Positions 17,196 to 27,633 of a stretch of 64,000 nucleotides of DNA are shown here, one piece after another (within the stretch, counting starts at the first letter, position 1; every line of letters begins with the position of its first letter). Made by a program: the position numbers and the translations under genes. Source of the DNA: Enterococcus sp. BWB1-3. Lineage in GTDB: Bacteria; Bacillota; Bacilli; Lactobacillales; Enterococcaceae. The notes under the pieces are model-generated. The model saw nothing but the letters and a program-made list of their open reading frames with translations. It had not been told where the DNA came from and searched no databases. The DNA lies in assembly GCF_016745275.1 (NCBI RefSeq), contig NZ_JADOEP010000003.1:124001-188000 (forward strand), read 5' to 3'.

Positions 17196-19193
17196 ATGGG
17201 TAAATACTCAGCAGATGCTGAACAGCTATTAAAGGATATTGGCGGGAAAGAAAATATTGCAGCTGTCAGTCATTGTGCCACTCGTATGCGTTTCGTTTTA
17301 AACGATCCTTCGCTGGCAGATGAAAAAGCAATTGAAAATATTCCAAGTGTCAAAGGAATGTTTACCAATGCCGGACAATTTCAAGTCATTATTGGAAACG
17401 ATGTGCCATTATTTTTTAACGATTTTTCTGCAGTTTCAGGTATTGACGGTGTTTCCAAGGAACAGGGAAAAGCAGCGGCAAAACAAAATCTAAATCCGAT
17501 TCAACGTGCAATAGGTGTATTAGCTGAGATTTTCACTCCAATTATTCCAGCAATTATTGTTGGGGGATTAATTCTTGGATTCAGAAATGTTTTGGAAGGC
17601 ATTCAATTCAGCGGTTTGGGCGGACAAACCATTGCTGAAGCTTCCACATTCTGGAATGGTGTCAACTCATTTTTATGGCTTCCCGGTGAAGCAATCTTCC
17701 ATTTTCTTCCTGTAGGAATTACCTGGAGTATTGCGAAAAAAATGGGAACTACACAGATACTGGGAATTGTTTTGGGGATTACACTGGTTTCACCGCAGCT
17801 TTTGAATGCGTATGGCGTAGCGGGTGCTGCTGCTGCCGATATTCCATTTTGGGACTTTGGTTTTGCACAAGTACAGATGATTGGTTATCAGGCACAGGTT
17901 ATTCCGGCAATGCTGGCAGGATTTATGCTTGCTTATCTGGAAATTTTCTTCCGGAAAGTTATCCCGCAAGCTATTTCAATGATTTTTGTACCGCTCTTTG
18001 CCTTAGTCCCAACTATTCTGGCAGCCCATGTTATCTTGGGACCCATCGGCTGGGCTATCGGTAACGTTATTTCAAATGTCGTTAACACCGGGCTGACGTC
18101 TGCCCTTAACTGGCTGTTCGGAGCAGTCTTCGGCTTCTTATATGCGCCTTTGGTTATTACAGGACTTCATCATATGAGTAATGCCATCGATACACAGCTG
18201 ATTGCCGACTTCCAGTCAACGAACCTTTGGCCAATGATCGCATTGTCAAATATCGCTCAAGGATCAGCGGTTTTGGGAATTATCTTCCTGCACCGCGGCA
18301 ATAAAAAAGAAGAGCAAATTTCTATCCCATCTATGATTTCCTGTTACCTTGGTGTCACAGAGCCGGCGATGTTCGGGATTAACTTAAAATATGTATATCC
18401 ATTTGTTGCAGCAATGATTGGCTCAGGATTGGCGGGGATGTTCGCTACCCTGATGGGCGTTCGGGCAAATGCGATTGGTGTCGGAGGGCTTCCAGGTATA
18501 CTTGCTATCCGTGTTCAAGATTGGCTGCCATTCATTATTTCTATGGCAATTGCCATTGTCCTTCCGTTCTTTCTGACTATTCTCTTCCGTCGCCAGGGAA
18601 TTTTTAATAAAGTGGAGCCGGCAGATGAAGAAACAGGTGAACTATACGTAGATGAACTGGCTATGGCCGGTAATGTACCGCAGAGCTTCGCTGCTGATTT
18701 AGCAGCTGCAGAAACTACTGCAACTGCTGTACTGAAAGAAGAAACACTGTTCTCTCCTGCTGAAGGAGAAGTTATTGCTATTACTGAAGTAAATGATCCT
18801 GTATTTTCACAAAAAATGATGGGTGACGGCTTTGCAGTAAAACCTGTAAACGGGAAAATATTTGCACCGGTTGCAGGAACAATTACAACTATTTTTGAAA
18901 CTAAACATGCCATCGGAATATTAACAGATACCGGTCTGGAAGTACTCGTTCACATCGGATTGGATACAGTTGAATTAAACGGCGAACCTTTTACTGTACA
19001 CGTTAGAGAAGGACAAAGAGTCACTTCTGACACATTGCTGGCTGACGTCGATTGGGACCAGATTAAAGCAGCCGGAAAAGGAACAGATATCGTTGTTGTC
19101 ATGACAAATAGAGAAGCTGTCTCCGGCATCACTTTGGCTAAAAAGGGCGCTGTTTCAGAAAATACAGAAATTGGCATCGTTACAGTTAAATAA
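17196..19193 (+). CDS. treB: Trehalose-family PTS transporter, EIIBCA
   Basis: 665-residue sugar transporter that phosphorylates its substrate during uptake. Domains in order are EIIB (phosphocysteine Cys27 in SHCATRMRF), EIIC with about ten membrane segments (residues 110-470), and a C-terminal EIIA with the active-site His586 in VLVHIGLDTVELNG. The fused EIIA is a variation; many TreB proteins lack it. It diverges from the phosphorylase operon across shared TreR operators, so both arms respond to the same signal. The sugar is most likely trehalose; sucrose or maltose is less likely given TreR. Confidence 0.85.
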   Translation: MGKYSADAEQLLKDIGGKENIAAVSHCATRMRFVLNDPSLADEKAIENIPSVKGMFTNAGQFQVIIGNDVPLFFNDFSAVSGIDGVSKEQGKAAAKQNLNPIQRAIGVLAEIFTPIIPAIIVGGLILGFRNVLEGIQFSGLGGQTIAEASTFWNGVNSFLWLPGEAIFHFLPVGITWSIAKKMGTTQILGIVLGITLVSPQLLNAYGVAGAAAADIPFWDFGFAQVQMIGYQAQVIPAMLAGFMLAYLEIFFRKVIPQAISMIFVPLFALVPTILAAHVILGPIGWAIGNVISNVVNTGLTSALNWLFGAVFGFLYAPLVITGLHHMSNAIDTQLIADFQSTNLWPMIALSNIAQGSAVLGIIFLHRGNKKEEQISIPSMISCYLGVTEPAMFGINLKYVYPFVAAMIGSGLAGMFATLMGVRANAIGVGGLPGILAIRVQDWLPFIISMAIAIVLPFFLTILFRRQGIFNKVEPADEETGELYVDELAMAGNVPQSFAADLAAAETTATAVLKEETLFSPAEGEVIAITEVNDPVFSQKMMGDGFAVKPVNGKIFAPVAGTITTIFETKHAIGILTDTGLEVLVHIGLDTVELNGEPFTVHVREGQRVTSDTLLADVDWDQIKAAGKGTDIVVVMTNREAVSGITLAKKGAVSENTEIGIVTVK

Positions 19194-19215
19194 TTGCTGT
19201 TAAAGGGAAAATTAA

Positions 19216-19261
19216 AAGAGGTGGTTCTTTGCTCGGTCAGCAGAGAACCATCTCTTTTTTC
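19216..19261 (+). terminator. Terminator of the EIIBCA gene
   Basis: AAGAGGTGGTTCT and AGAACCATCTCTT form a long stem around a 15-base loop, followed by TTTTTT. Confidence 0.85.
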
Positions 19262-19898
19262 TACTTTTGAAAAGGACTTCTTACACTTGTTAAGCTTTTC
19301 AACTGTTGAATAATCACCTGTTACTGCATGTAACAATACAAAAGAAAAATCTTCTTCACAGAAAATAACAAATTTACCGTCACTGTCCATTGTAGTAATT
19401 AAGCAGGAAAATAGGGAGAATCTCTCTGTTCGGTCGAATAGATACCATGGTAATCAGAGGGCTTTGAGGCGTAAATAGAAATACCGATGCTTATAGAACT
19501 GTCTAAAGAAACAGCTTTTCCAATAATTTCTTATTGATCTAAATCACAAAAAATAACTGTAAAGAAAATGAAGCTCACAGTTTAATTACTGGATAGGATA
19601 GAGGTGTATTGAAATTTTTCTCACTGGAGCCATCTGCGAGAATACCTGTAAAGGTAATTTTATCCCTGTACTCTCCAAGTTCAGCTGCAGACAGCTCATC
19701 TAGAAGCATTAAAAAAGAATCGATAGGGTTATAATCAGCATTCACATTACAGTCTGTTTAGATTAAAAGCCGTGCTAATTTAACCGTTGATACAGAAGGA
19801 TTTATAGCAGCTTTGCTGTCCACCTCCTACTTTTTCCATTTTCAAATTAAAAGTAAGTTTTATGATTTAGCAGCTCCGCCATTAATGTCAGATATAAA
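19262..19898. other. Gene-poor stretch with a probable gene remnant
   Basis: No intact gene. At about 19580-19745 the minus strand reads NADYNPIDSFLML, then ELSAAELGEYRDKITFTG and NFNTPLSYPVIKL before a stop. The GEYRDKITFTG pattern is like the last strands of secreted beta-sandwich proteins (for example WxL-type surface proteins), so this may be the 3' stub of a lost gene. No start or ribosome site is visible. Confidence 0.35.
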
Positions 19899-19934
19899 AA
19901 AAGCAGCTGGATTTTCATTCTAGCCGCTTCTATT
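19899..19934 (-). terminator. Terminator of the smc-ftsY operon
   Basis: On the minus strand an AGCGGCTAG / CCAGCTGCT stem is followed by a seven-T run directly after the ftsY stop. Confidence 0.75.
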
Positions 19935-19936
19935 TT

Positions 19937-21118
19937 CTACTCTTCCTTCAACAGCCCTTTAAACAATCCAAGTGCAAAGTCGTTTGCATCGAATGGTTCA
20001 AGGTCATTGATTCCTTCCCCCAGACCAACTAATTTCACAGGTAAATGGAGTTCATTCCGAATAGCCAGGACAATTCCGCCCTTGGCTGTTCCATCCAGCT
20101 TTGTCAATACCAGTCCTGTCACATCTGTGGTTTCTTTAAATTGTTTTGCCTGTGACATAGCGTTTTGTCCGGTTGTCGCATCCACTACCAACAAAACCTC
20201 ATGTGGCGCATCAGGAATTTCCCGTTGAATGACCCGTTTGATTTTTTCCAGTTCATTCATCAGATTTACTTTATTCTGCAGACGTCCGGCAGTGTCTACC
20301 AGCAAAATATCTGCCTGTTCTATTTTTGCCCGTTCAACAGCATCAAATACCACTGCTGCCGGGTCTCCTCCAGCATTGCCGCGAACCACTTCAACTCCCG
20401 CACGGTCTCCCCACACAACGAGCTGATCAATCGCTCCAGCTCTAAACGTATCTGCCGCTGCCAGCATCACTTTCTTCCCATTTTGTTTGAACTCATGTGC
20501 GAGCTTACCAATACTGGTCGTCTTTCCAACGCCGTTTACGCCTACGAAAAGCATGATTGTCAGTCCGTCAGGCTGAATATTCAGTGAATTATTTTCATCC
20601 ACTCCTTCTGCTTCGTACAAGTTAACCATTTTTTCAATGATGGTATTTTGAACTTCTGCTGTTTTCTTGGCATTGCGCAGCTTCACTTCCTGTCTCAACT
20701 CTTCCGTGATTTTAATAGCTGTTTCAAAGCCGACATCAGCGCCAATCAATGTTTCTTCCAGCTCTTCAAAAAAGTCTTCATCTACACTTCGGAAGTTGGC
20801 CATCAATTCATTGAAACGCTGTGAGAAAGTTTTTCTGGTTTTTTCCAGCCCTTTTTCGTATTTTTGTTGCGTCTGAATCTCTTCTTCAAGTTCATTTTCA
20901 GATGATTCAATAACTTCACCTATTTTAATATCTTCAGCTGATGTCTCGTCTAATTCATTATCTACAGCACTCAGTTCTTCCTGCGGCTGTTCGTTGTCCT
21001 GTCCTTCCAGCTTTTCAGATTCATTTTCTTCTGCTGGAAGTTCTTCATTCAGCAGTTCTTCTTTTCCTGCTTCCTTATCTGCCCTAAAGGCCTTTTTTAT
21101 CTTATCAAAAAATCCCAT
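19937..21118 (-). CDS. ftsY: Signal recognition particle receptor FtsY
   Basis: GTPase that docks ribosome-SRP complexes at the membrane for co-translational insertion. The first 90 or so residues form the acidic A domain (rich in Glu), followed by the NG domain with the P-loop GVNGVGKTTSIGKLA, DTAGRLQ and TKLDGTAKGG. The 393-residue length is normal. The start overlaps the preceding HAD gene stop by one base (TGATG). It is the last gene of the rnc-smc-HAD-ftsY run. Confidence 0.96.
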   Translation of the reverse strand: MGFFDKIKKAFRADKEAGKEELLNEELPAEENESEKLEGQDNEQPQEELSAVDNELDETSAEDIKIGEVIESSENELEEEIQTQQKYEKGLEKTRKTFSQRFNELMANFRSVDEDFFEELEETLIGADVGFETAIKITEELRQEVKLRNAKKTAEVQNTIIEKMVNLYEAEGVDENNSLNIQPDGLTIMLFVGVNGVGKTTSIGKLAHEFKQNGKKVMLAAADTFRAGAIDQLVVWGDRAGVEVVRGNAGGDPAAVVFDAVERAKIEQADILLVDTAGRLQNKVNLMNELEKIKRVIQREIPDAPHEVLLVVDATTGQNAMSQAKQFKETTDVTGLVLTKLDGTAKGGIVLAIRNELHLPVKLVGLGEGINDLEPFDANDFALGLFKGLLKEE

Positions 21119-21945
21119 CAGTTTGCCCCTTTCAAAGATTTCAGTGCGTACTCTGTTACCGCATGGGCAACACCATTTTGATCATTATTTTTTGTCACGA
21201 CATCTGCGGCTGCTTTGACCAAGGGAACAGCATTAGCCATGGCTACACCAATGCCGGCATATTGAATCATCGGCAGATCATTTTCTTCGTCACCGATGCC
21301 CATTACTTCTTCCTGACTGATGCCCAAGTCTTTGGCCAACAGGGAAATTCCGTAAGCTTTTGTAATTCCTTTAGGCATGAATTCCAAAAGATTGCTGCGT
21401 GTTTTAATAATCTCATAGCGTTCATAAAAATCCGCAGGTATCTTCTTTATCTGTTCATCTAAATAGTCCGCATCAATCGCTACCACTGCCTTATTATAAA
21501 TTTGGTCTACAGACAAATGATTCAACTGCGCGCGTTTAAAGGTTAAAAGATTATTCAGCTGTCCATAGATTGATAAATAATTTTGAGAAGTCGGCAGCTG
21601 CAGCACCGTTCCCTCTGATAAAATATCCATAGGTACATCCAGAGAAGACGCCAATCCAAAGAGTTCATGAATATGTTCAACAGGCATCAGTGCTTTTTCA
21701 ATAATTTCACCTGTATCATTCTTCTGCACTAATCCGCCATTAAACGTAATACTATAATCTCCCGGTTCTTTCAAATCCAATTCATCCAAGTATCCTTGAA
21801 TTGCAGCTAATGGTCGACCTGTACAAATAACTACTTTGATTCCTTCTCTTTTTGCCTGCCTCAGTACACGCTGATCTTCCTTGCTAATTTGCTTTTGACT
21901 GTCCAGCAAGGTTCCATCCAAATCTATGGCAATTAATTTTATCAT
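21118..21945 (-). CDS. Cof-type HAD-IIB family phosphatase
   Basis: 275-residue cytosolic hydrolase with the HAD motif IDLDGTLLDSQ at residues 7-17, a C2-type cap domain, and the C-terminal motif GIGDEENDLPMIQYAG. Members remove phosphate from sugar phosphates, flavin or pyridoxal phosphates; the substrate here is unknown. It sits between smc and ftsY, a position shared with related enterococci, and is translated in series with ftsY. Confidence 0.88.
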   Translation of the reverse strand: MIKLIAIDLDGTLLDSQKQISKEDQRVLRQAKREGIKVVICTGRPLAAIQGYLDELDLKEPGDYSITFNGGLVQKNDTGEIIEKALMPVEHIHELFGLASSLDVPMDILSEGTVLQLPTSQNYLSIYGQLNNLLTFKRAQLNHLSVDQIYNKAVVAIDADYLDEQIKKIPADFYERYEIIKTRSNLLEFMPKGITKAYGISLLAKDLGISQEEVMGIGDEENDLPMIQYAGIGVAMANAVPLVKAAADVVTKNNDQNGVAHAVTEYALKSLKGAN

Positions 21946-21962
21946 TTCGCTCCTCCTATAAT

Positions 21963-24900
21963 CTATGCACTGGTAGAAATAGCGCCGCCTTCCTTCACAT
22001 CATCCAAACGAACAGAAACAATTTTGGATACACCGGATTCCTGCATGGTAACACCATACAGCACATCTGCTGCCTCCATTGTTCCTTTACGATGTGTAAC
22101 AACAATAAACTGCGTTTCATCTTCAAAATCACTGAGGTAGTGACCGAAGCGAGATACATTCGCATCATCCAATGCAGCTTCCACCTCATCAAGAATACAG
22201 AATGGTACCGGACGAACCCGGATAATTGAAAACAGTAAGGCAATAGCTGTTAACGCTCGTTCCCCGCCGGAAAGCAAACTCAGACTTTGAAGCTTTTTAC
22301 CTGGAGGCTGTGCTTCAATCTCAATTCCCGTATTCAGTAAATCATCCGGATCTGTCAAAATCAGTTCTGCACGTCCGCCACCAAACATATTAGGAAATAC
22401 TGTTTTAAACTGCCCGCGAATTGCTTCAAATACTTCGCTGAAACGTAATTTAACTTCCTGATCCATTTCATCCATTGTTTCAAATAGCTGATCTTTCGCA
22501 TTCAGCAGATCATCACGCTGTGTTGTCAGAAACTCATGCCGTTCATTCACTTGTTCATACTGTTCAATTGCATTGATATTAACCGGTCCCAAACGTTCAA
22601 TCTCTCGTTTTAGACGTTTGACTTCTGTTCCTGCTTCCTCCGGTTCAACTTCCTTCTGATAATCCATTACAGCCTTCTCGTAAGTTAAGTTGTATTCTTC
22701 CTGCAAATACTGCAATGAATTGTCCAGTTTAATTTCTGCTCGATTTTTTATTACTTCGATCTGAGTTTGTTCAGTCTGGGTCTGTTTCTGTTGTCGGTGC
22801 TCTTCCGCCAGATTGTTATCCAGAATGTCTACCTGTTCCTGCAGATTGTGTCGTTTACGCTTTCCCTGCTGGATGGCTTCTTCAAGCTCTGCTCTCTTCT
22901 CTGCCATCTGTTCCAGCTGAATAGAAAGACTCTCTTCTGTTACCTGATGATCACTTGAATGATTGCTTAGCTGCTGCAGCTGCTGCTTTAGTCCGCTTTC
23001 CTTCAAGAGCATTTCATCCAGCTGATCTTGTTTGCTGTTACTCTGCTGTTCAAGATGTGTCAGCTGCTCAGCAATAACTCCCTGCTCTGCCCGAGTTCGA
23101 TTTAATTCTTCTTGGGCCTTATCTTTATAAGTTTCCATCTGACTGGCTTCTTGATCAATCTGTCGCATTTCCTGATCCAGACGGTCTTTTGACTGCTGCT
23201 GCTGCTGCTGCTGTTCTTCAAGTACCAGCTTTTTACTTTGATATTCTTCTAGGAATTGGTGAAGCTCCTGACTTTCATATTCAAACAGTCTTTTTTCTTT
23301 CAATAAGCGGTTGACTGTTTCTTCTTTATTCAGACATTTATTTTCCAACTCCTGCTGCTTCAAACGGCTTTGTTCTCCTTTTGAACGCAGCTGTTCCAAT
23401 TGCTCTGTTGTTTCTTTTACCTGTTCAGTCAGAAATCGAACCTGTTTTTCATCATCTGTCAGCTGTGTTTCCAATCGCTTTAACTGGTCTGTCAGCGTCT
23501 GAAGCTCTTGAGTCTGAGAAAATAGACTACCCTGATTTCCTTTTTTTGTAGCTCCGCCCGTCATTGAACCGCCGGGATTCATCACGTCTCCATCCAGAGA
23601 TACTACCCGATATTGATAATTGATGGTCTTTGCCAAACGGTTAGCGCTCTCCAGGTTGGCTGCAATGATTGTGACACCCAGAATGTTTTGTACTACTGTT
23701 GTGATTTTTTCCGGATAACGAACCAGTTCGCTGGCTATACCCAGATAACCATCTACTATTTTCACTTTTTCCCTGACTGCTGCAGACAATTGTCTGGGCT
23801 TAATCGCCGTTAAAGGCAAAAAGGTTGCTCGACCACTATGCTGCTGTTTCAAAAATGTGATTGCTGCCCGACCATCTGATTCATTCTCTACGATCACATG
23901 CTGTGCGGCGCCGCCCAGTGCAGTTTCTACAGCTAAAGTGTAGTCCTTGGGCACTTCAATCAGTTCAGCAACTGCGCCCACAATCCCGCTCAGCTGTTTT
24001 TTCTGTTTTAGAACCGCTCTGACTCCCTGATAGAAGCCTGAATAATTCTCCTGAATTTCCTGCAGACTTTTACTTCGTGCTTTTACCTGCTGTACCTGAT
24101 TCATTATCTGATACATTTTTTTCTGAGAGACCGCAAGTTCCTCCTGTTGCTTATCCAAAGTATGTTTCGCAGCAGTATAATCAATTCGCTGTTGCTCCAA
24201 CTGAGACTCTGTCTCTTTCAAAAAAGCTGTCAATTCTTCTTGTTCAAGCTGAGCAGAAGCAAGCTGTGTTTCTATTGTCTGATGCTTTTCCACAGCCTGT
24301 TGATTTTTTGCCGTTTCCTGCTGATACTGACGCTCCAGATATTTCAGTTCATTGGCTGTATTCGCCTGTTCCTGCATAACTTCTACATACTCACTGCGCA
24401 GCTCTTCCAAAAGTTCTTTTGAAGATTTACTGTATTTTTCAACTTCCTGCTCTGCTTTTTTTATTTCGACTGCAAGCTGTTCCTGCTCCTGACGCTTCAA
24501 GCTGTTCTTTTCTCGCAGTTCTTGAAGCTCTGTCCGATACAGTTGAATTTTTTCATCTGTTTCTTTTAGATTTTCCTGATATTCAGAGGTCGTCTGCAGT
24601 GTATGCTTGGATCGCTCAATAAGCACCTGTTTCTGACCTTCCGCCTGCTTCAGAGCTTCTGTTATTTTCAGTAACTGCTGCTGCTGCTGATCAAGCTGTT
24701 CATCCAGTTTATTTCTCTGGCTTCTCAATTGAAGCAACTGATCTTCCGAGTGATAAATTTTCTGACTAAGTTCTGTAAGTAACGCCTCCACAGATTGCAG
24801 TTCTTTCGACTTCTCTTCCCACACCTGCTTGGTTACTTCTATTTCAGATACAGTCAGGCTCACGTCAATTTCTGTTAATGTCTCTTTCAATTTCAAAAAT

Positions 24901-25541
24901 TGCTTAGCTGCTTCGCTCTGAGCTGCCAGAGGGGTGAGCTGATCCTCCAGCTCGTAAATAATATCCTGTACACGATTTAAATTATCTTCTGTTTCAAATA
25001 ATTTCTGTTCCGCTTTTTTCTTCCGTTGTTTATATTTTAAAACGCCGGCAGCCTCTTCAAAGATCCCGCGGCGGTCCTCCGGTTTACTATTGAAAATTGC
25101 TTCTACTTTCCCCTGTGAGATAATTGAAAAAGATTCTTTTCCCAAACCGGAATCCATAAATAAATCCTGAATATCTTTTAGGCGGCAGGCTTGTTTATTA
25201 ATGAAGAAATCACTCTCGCCAGTTCTTCGATAGCGGCGCGTGACACTGATCTCTGAAAAATCAAGCGGCAGATAATTGTCTTTATTATCCAGCACCACAG
25301 TTACCTCCGCGATATTCAACGGTTTACGCCCTTCTGAGCCGGCAAAAATAATGTCCGGCATCTTGCCTCCACGCAAACTCTTGGCAGACTGTTCGCCCAG
25401 TACCCAGCGGACAGCCTCAGTAATGTTGCTCTTACCGCTGCCGTTAGGTCCAACAACAGCTGTCACACCATTTTCAAATTCAATTACTGTTCGATCGGCA
25501 AAAGACTTGAATCCTGCGATCTCAATACGTTTTAAAAACAA
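21963..25541 (-). CDS. smc: Chromosome segregation ATPase SMC
   Basis: 1192-residue condensin subunit that compacts and separates newly copied chromosomes together with ScpA and ScpB. It has the N-terminal Walker A GPNGSGKSN (about residue 32), two long Gln/Glu-rich coiled coils, a Gly-rich hinge around residues 510-650 (GGAAQHVIVE, MTGGATKKGN), and the C-terminal signature LSGGERALTAIALLF and Walker B CILDEVEAALDD. The start codon is TTG, with AAGGAG nine bases upstream. A glutamine-rich stretch (CTG repeats near 23196-23213) lies in the second coil. Confidence 0.97.
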   Translation of the reverse strand: MFLKRIEIAGFKSFADRTVIEFENGVTAVVGPNGSGKSNITEAVRWVLGEQSAKSLRGGKMPDIIFAGSEGRKPLNIAEVTVVLDNKDNYLPLDFSEISVTRRYRRTGESDFFINKQACRLKDIQDLFMDSGLGKESFSIISQGKVEAIFNSKPEDRRGIFEEAAGVLKYKQRKKKAEQKLFETEDNLNRVQDIIYELEDQLTPLAAQSEAAKQFLKLKETLTEIDVSLTVSEIEVTKQVWEEKSKELQSVEALLTELSQKIYHSEDQLLQLRSQRNKLDEQLDQQQQQLLKITEALKQAEGQKQVLIERSKHTLQTTSEYQENLKETDEKIQLYRTELQELREKNSLKRQEQEQLAVEIKKAEQEVEKYSKSSKELLEELRSEYVEVMQEQANTANELKYLERQYQQETAKNQQAVEKHQTIETQLASAQLEQEELTAFLKETESQLEQQRIDYTAAKHTLDKQQEELAVSQKKMYQIMNQVQQVKARSKSLQEIQENYSGFYQGVRAVLKQKKQLSGIVGAVAELIEVPKDYTLAVETALGGAAQHVIVENESDGRAAITFLKQQHSGRATFLPLTAIKPRQLSAAVREKVKIVDGYLGIASELVRYPEKITTVVQNILGVTIIAANLESANRLAKTINYQYRVVSLDGDVMNPGGSMTGGATKKGNQGSLFSQTQELQTLTDQLKRLETQLTDDEKQVRFLTEQVKETTEQLEQLRSKGEQSRLKQQELENKCLNKEETVNRLLKEKRLFEYESQELHQFLEEYQSKKLVLEEQQQQQQQSKDRLDQEMRQIDQEASQMETYKDKAQEELNRTRAEQGVIAEQLTHLEQQSNSKQDQLDEMLLKESGLKQQLQQLSNHSSDHQVTEESLSIQLEQMAEKRAELEEAIQQGKRKRHNLQEQVDILDNNLAEEHRQQKQTQTEQTQIEVIKNRAEIKLDNSLQYLQEEYNLTYEKAVMDYQKEVEPEEAGTEVKRLKREIERLGPVNINAIEQYEQVNERHEFLTTQRDDLLNAKDQLFETMDEMDQEVKLRFSEVFEAIRGQFKTVFPNMFGGGRAELILTDPDDLLNTGIEIEAQPPGKKLQSLSLLSGGERALTAIALLFSIIRVRPVPFCILDEVEAALDDANVSRFGHYLSDFEDETQFIVVTHRKGTMEAADVLYGVTMQESGVSKIVSVRLDDVKEGGAISTSA

Positions 25542-25972
25542 GAAAAAAATCTCCTTCCGATAATAAAAGCTGTAAAAGCTAGGCAGCTCATAAGCAATAT
25601 AGGAAACTGACCATGCGATGTTTTTTGTCGCAAGAGGCAGTTTATCTTATTGCCGTAGTGAGCTGGCTTTTGAAGCTAGATAAGTGTAAAAGCTGAACGA
25701 ACCTGATCAGGCTTTGAGTAAATTAGAGAATTGGATGAGTCGCTTACAATCAACTTATTCCAATTCATCTATTTACCGAAAAGGCTGGTTCGTGAAGCTG
25801 GATAATATAAAAGCTGTAAAAGCCGAGTAGCTCATAAGCAATAAGAGTGAGGGAACTAATGAATCACCCTTGGACTCATAGCTTCGCTTTACTTATTATT
25901 GATAAGCACAATTCCAATAACAAGTCAACAATACTTGATCTTTTTCGTCCAAGCATTATAACAGATGCAGGT
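25542..25972. repeat. Structured intergenic repeats between rnc and smc
   Basis: No gene. Two segments start TAAAAGCTGTAAAAGC and continue into GCTCATAAGCAATA (25566 and 25810). The first folds back on TTATTGC and TGAGC near 25650-25670. Between them AGCTGAACGAACC (about 25692) pairs with GGTTCGTGAAGCT (about 25787), with an inner AATTGGA/TCCAATT stem. The whole gap can form several large hairpins between two essential genes. Confidence 0.55.
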
Positions 25973-26662
25973 CTATGAAAATTTCTTTAGGGCTTTTTCA
26001 GCTGCATCCTGTTCTGCCAGTTTTTTGGACTTTCCTTGACCTGTTCCAATCAATTCCTCATTCAAAAATACTTCTATATAGAAAACCCGGTCGTGAGCCG
26101 GTCCCTCTTCTTTCACTAGCCGATAATCAATCGACACATCACCTTGGCGCTGCAGAACCTCCTGCAATCGTGTCTTATGATCCATCTCATGTGAAAAAGC
26201 ACCTGCATCAATCTTCGGAAAGATTACTTTTGCTACAAATTCTCTGACTGTTTCTAATTGCTGATCCAGATAGAGTGCGCCTAAAAATGCTTCAAACACA
26301 TCACAAAGCAGCGCCGGACGTTCCCGACCACTAGAATTTTCTTCCCCTTTTCCTAAAAGGATATACTGATCAAAATGACATTCTTTGGCAAATTTTGATA
26401 AACTGTCTTCTCTGACAATTGCTGCCCGCATTTTAGTCAGCTTTCCTTCTGATAAATCAGGAAAATGACGATACAGATAACGTGAAACTAACAGTTCCAA
26501 CACTGCATCTCCCAAAAATTCCAAACGTTCATTGTCAGACAGTTTTAGATACCGATGCTCATTCACATAGGATGAATGCGTAAAAGCCTGTTCTAATAAA
26601 TTGACATCATGGAAAACAATGCCGTAGCGTTCTTTCAGTTCAAGTGTTAACTGATTGTTCAT
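25973..26662 (-). CDS. rnc: Ribonuclease III
   Basis: Double-strand-specific endoribonuclease that matures rRNA and processes mRNA. The RNase III signature [21 protein letters not shown] lies in the first 60 residues and a dsRNA-binding domain at the C-terminus ([13 protein letters not shown] to [13 protein letters not shown]). I chose the internal ATG with AAAGGA nine bases upstream, giving 229 residues as usual for enterococci; the open frame runs 13 codons further. It precedes smc across an unusually long structured gap. Confidence 0.95.
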   Translation of the reverse strand: MNNQLTLELKERYGIVFHDVNLLEQAFTHSSYVNEHRYLKLSDNERLEFLGDAVLELLVSRYLYRHFPDLSEGKLTKMRAAIVREDSLSKFAKECHFDQYILLGKGEENSSGRERPALLCDVFEAFLGALYLDQQLETVREFVAKVIFPKIDAGAFSHEMDHKTRLQEVLQRQGDVSIDYRLVKEEGPAHDRVFYIEVFLNEELIGTGQGKSKKLAEQDAAEKALKKFS

Positions 26663-26701
26663 TCTCCACATTCCTTTAGATTTATTTACGACCTTCTCCA
26701 T

Positions 26702-27110
26702 TATACTTTTTTTACAGAGATTTTAAAAGGTTTGACCTGAACAAGTCGCGCCAAATATAAGAAAAGAACTCCTTTTCTCGAAATCATCAGGCCTACAGAC
26801 ACAAAACTGAGATTTCTTTCACAGATTCAGTTTTATTATCCTAAAAATAGTTTCAAGCAGTTAAGATTATTTCATTCCGCAGTCCTTTTACCGACTAGAC
26901 AGGGCTCTGTTCATAAAGAAAATCAATGAAATAAATAGTATTACGCCTCAAGTACTTAACACGCCCAAAGCTGTTAAAATTTATTTTTAAGCATGTCATG
27001 TATTTTCCCAATAATTATTGACAACGTGAAATATCTTCAATTTCAAAATAAAAAAGAGCAGACCCTTCTTTCAAAGAAATCCACCCTTTATTTTTACTAT
27101 GTTTTGTCTA
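26702..27110. other. Non-coding gap between acpP and rnc
   Basis: No gene. AAAACTGA (26803-26810) and TCAGTTTT (26827-26834) form a hairpin with a short T tail on the minus strand that may end acpP transcription, and AGAAAAGAACTCCTTTTCT near 26760 is a smaller hairpin. The promoter for rnc should lie here. Confidence 0.4.
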
Positions 27111-27350
27111 CTATAAATGATTTACGATATAATCTACAGCAGCACCCACAGTTTCAATCTGCTCTGCATCTTCATCAGAAATCTCAGTTCCAAATTCGTC
27201 TTCCAACTCTAAAACAAATTCCATCACGCTGATTGAATCAGCATTCAGGTCATCTTTAATGTTCAGTTGATCAGTCACATTCTCAGTATCAACCTCAAAG
27301 TGATTTGAGATAATATTCGCTACTTTTTTTAATACTTCTTCACGAGTCAA
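27111..27350 (-). CDS. acpP: Acyl carrier protein
   Basis: 79-residue acidic carrier holding growing fatty acyl chains on a phosphopantetheine arm. The attachment serine is in DLNADSISVMEFV (about residue 39), where most species have DSLD; the DSIS form is usual in enterococci. The start is TTG, preceded by GGAGGTGA. It lies between plsX and rnc, without the fabD and fabG genes found here in Bacillus. It probably serves phospholipid synthesis with PlsX. Confidence 0.93.
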   Translation of the reverse strand: MTREEVLKKVANIISNHFEVDTENVTDQLNIKDDLNADSISVMEFVLELEDEFGTEISDEDAEQIETVGAAVDYIVNHL

Positions 27351-27633
27351 CTGTCTTCACCTCCACTGCTTTTAAAAACATTAATCACCAAAAGTCTTAA
27401 GCACTATGGTACATTTTACTCAGAAATCTGTCATTTGTCTACAATTTTTTCAAATTTGTTACAGACAAGCTGCAACAAACAGGCAAAAATGCTATGTTTT
27501 TTATTGAAGAAATGAGAAAGTTCAGAGTAATTATTGAGGCTGTTTCTGAGAACTCCAGCACTAAATTTTCAAGAAAAAGCCCTATGTTTTTAGAAAAATA
27601 TATAAACGAAAGAAATTCATGCTCTATTCACAT
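27351..27633. other. Non-coding gap between plsX and acpP
   Basis: No gene or clear terminator seen. It may hold an acpP promoter. Confidence 0.3.

Noticed and set aside
18515-18913. 132-codon minus-strand frame
   Set aside because: Shadow of the EIIBCA gene, whose domains and active sites are all intact.
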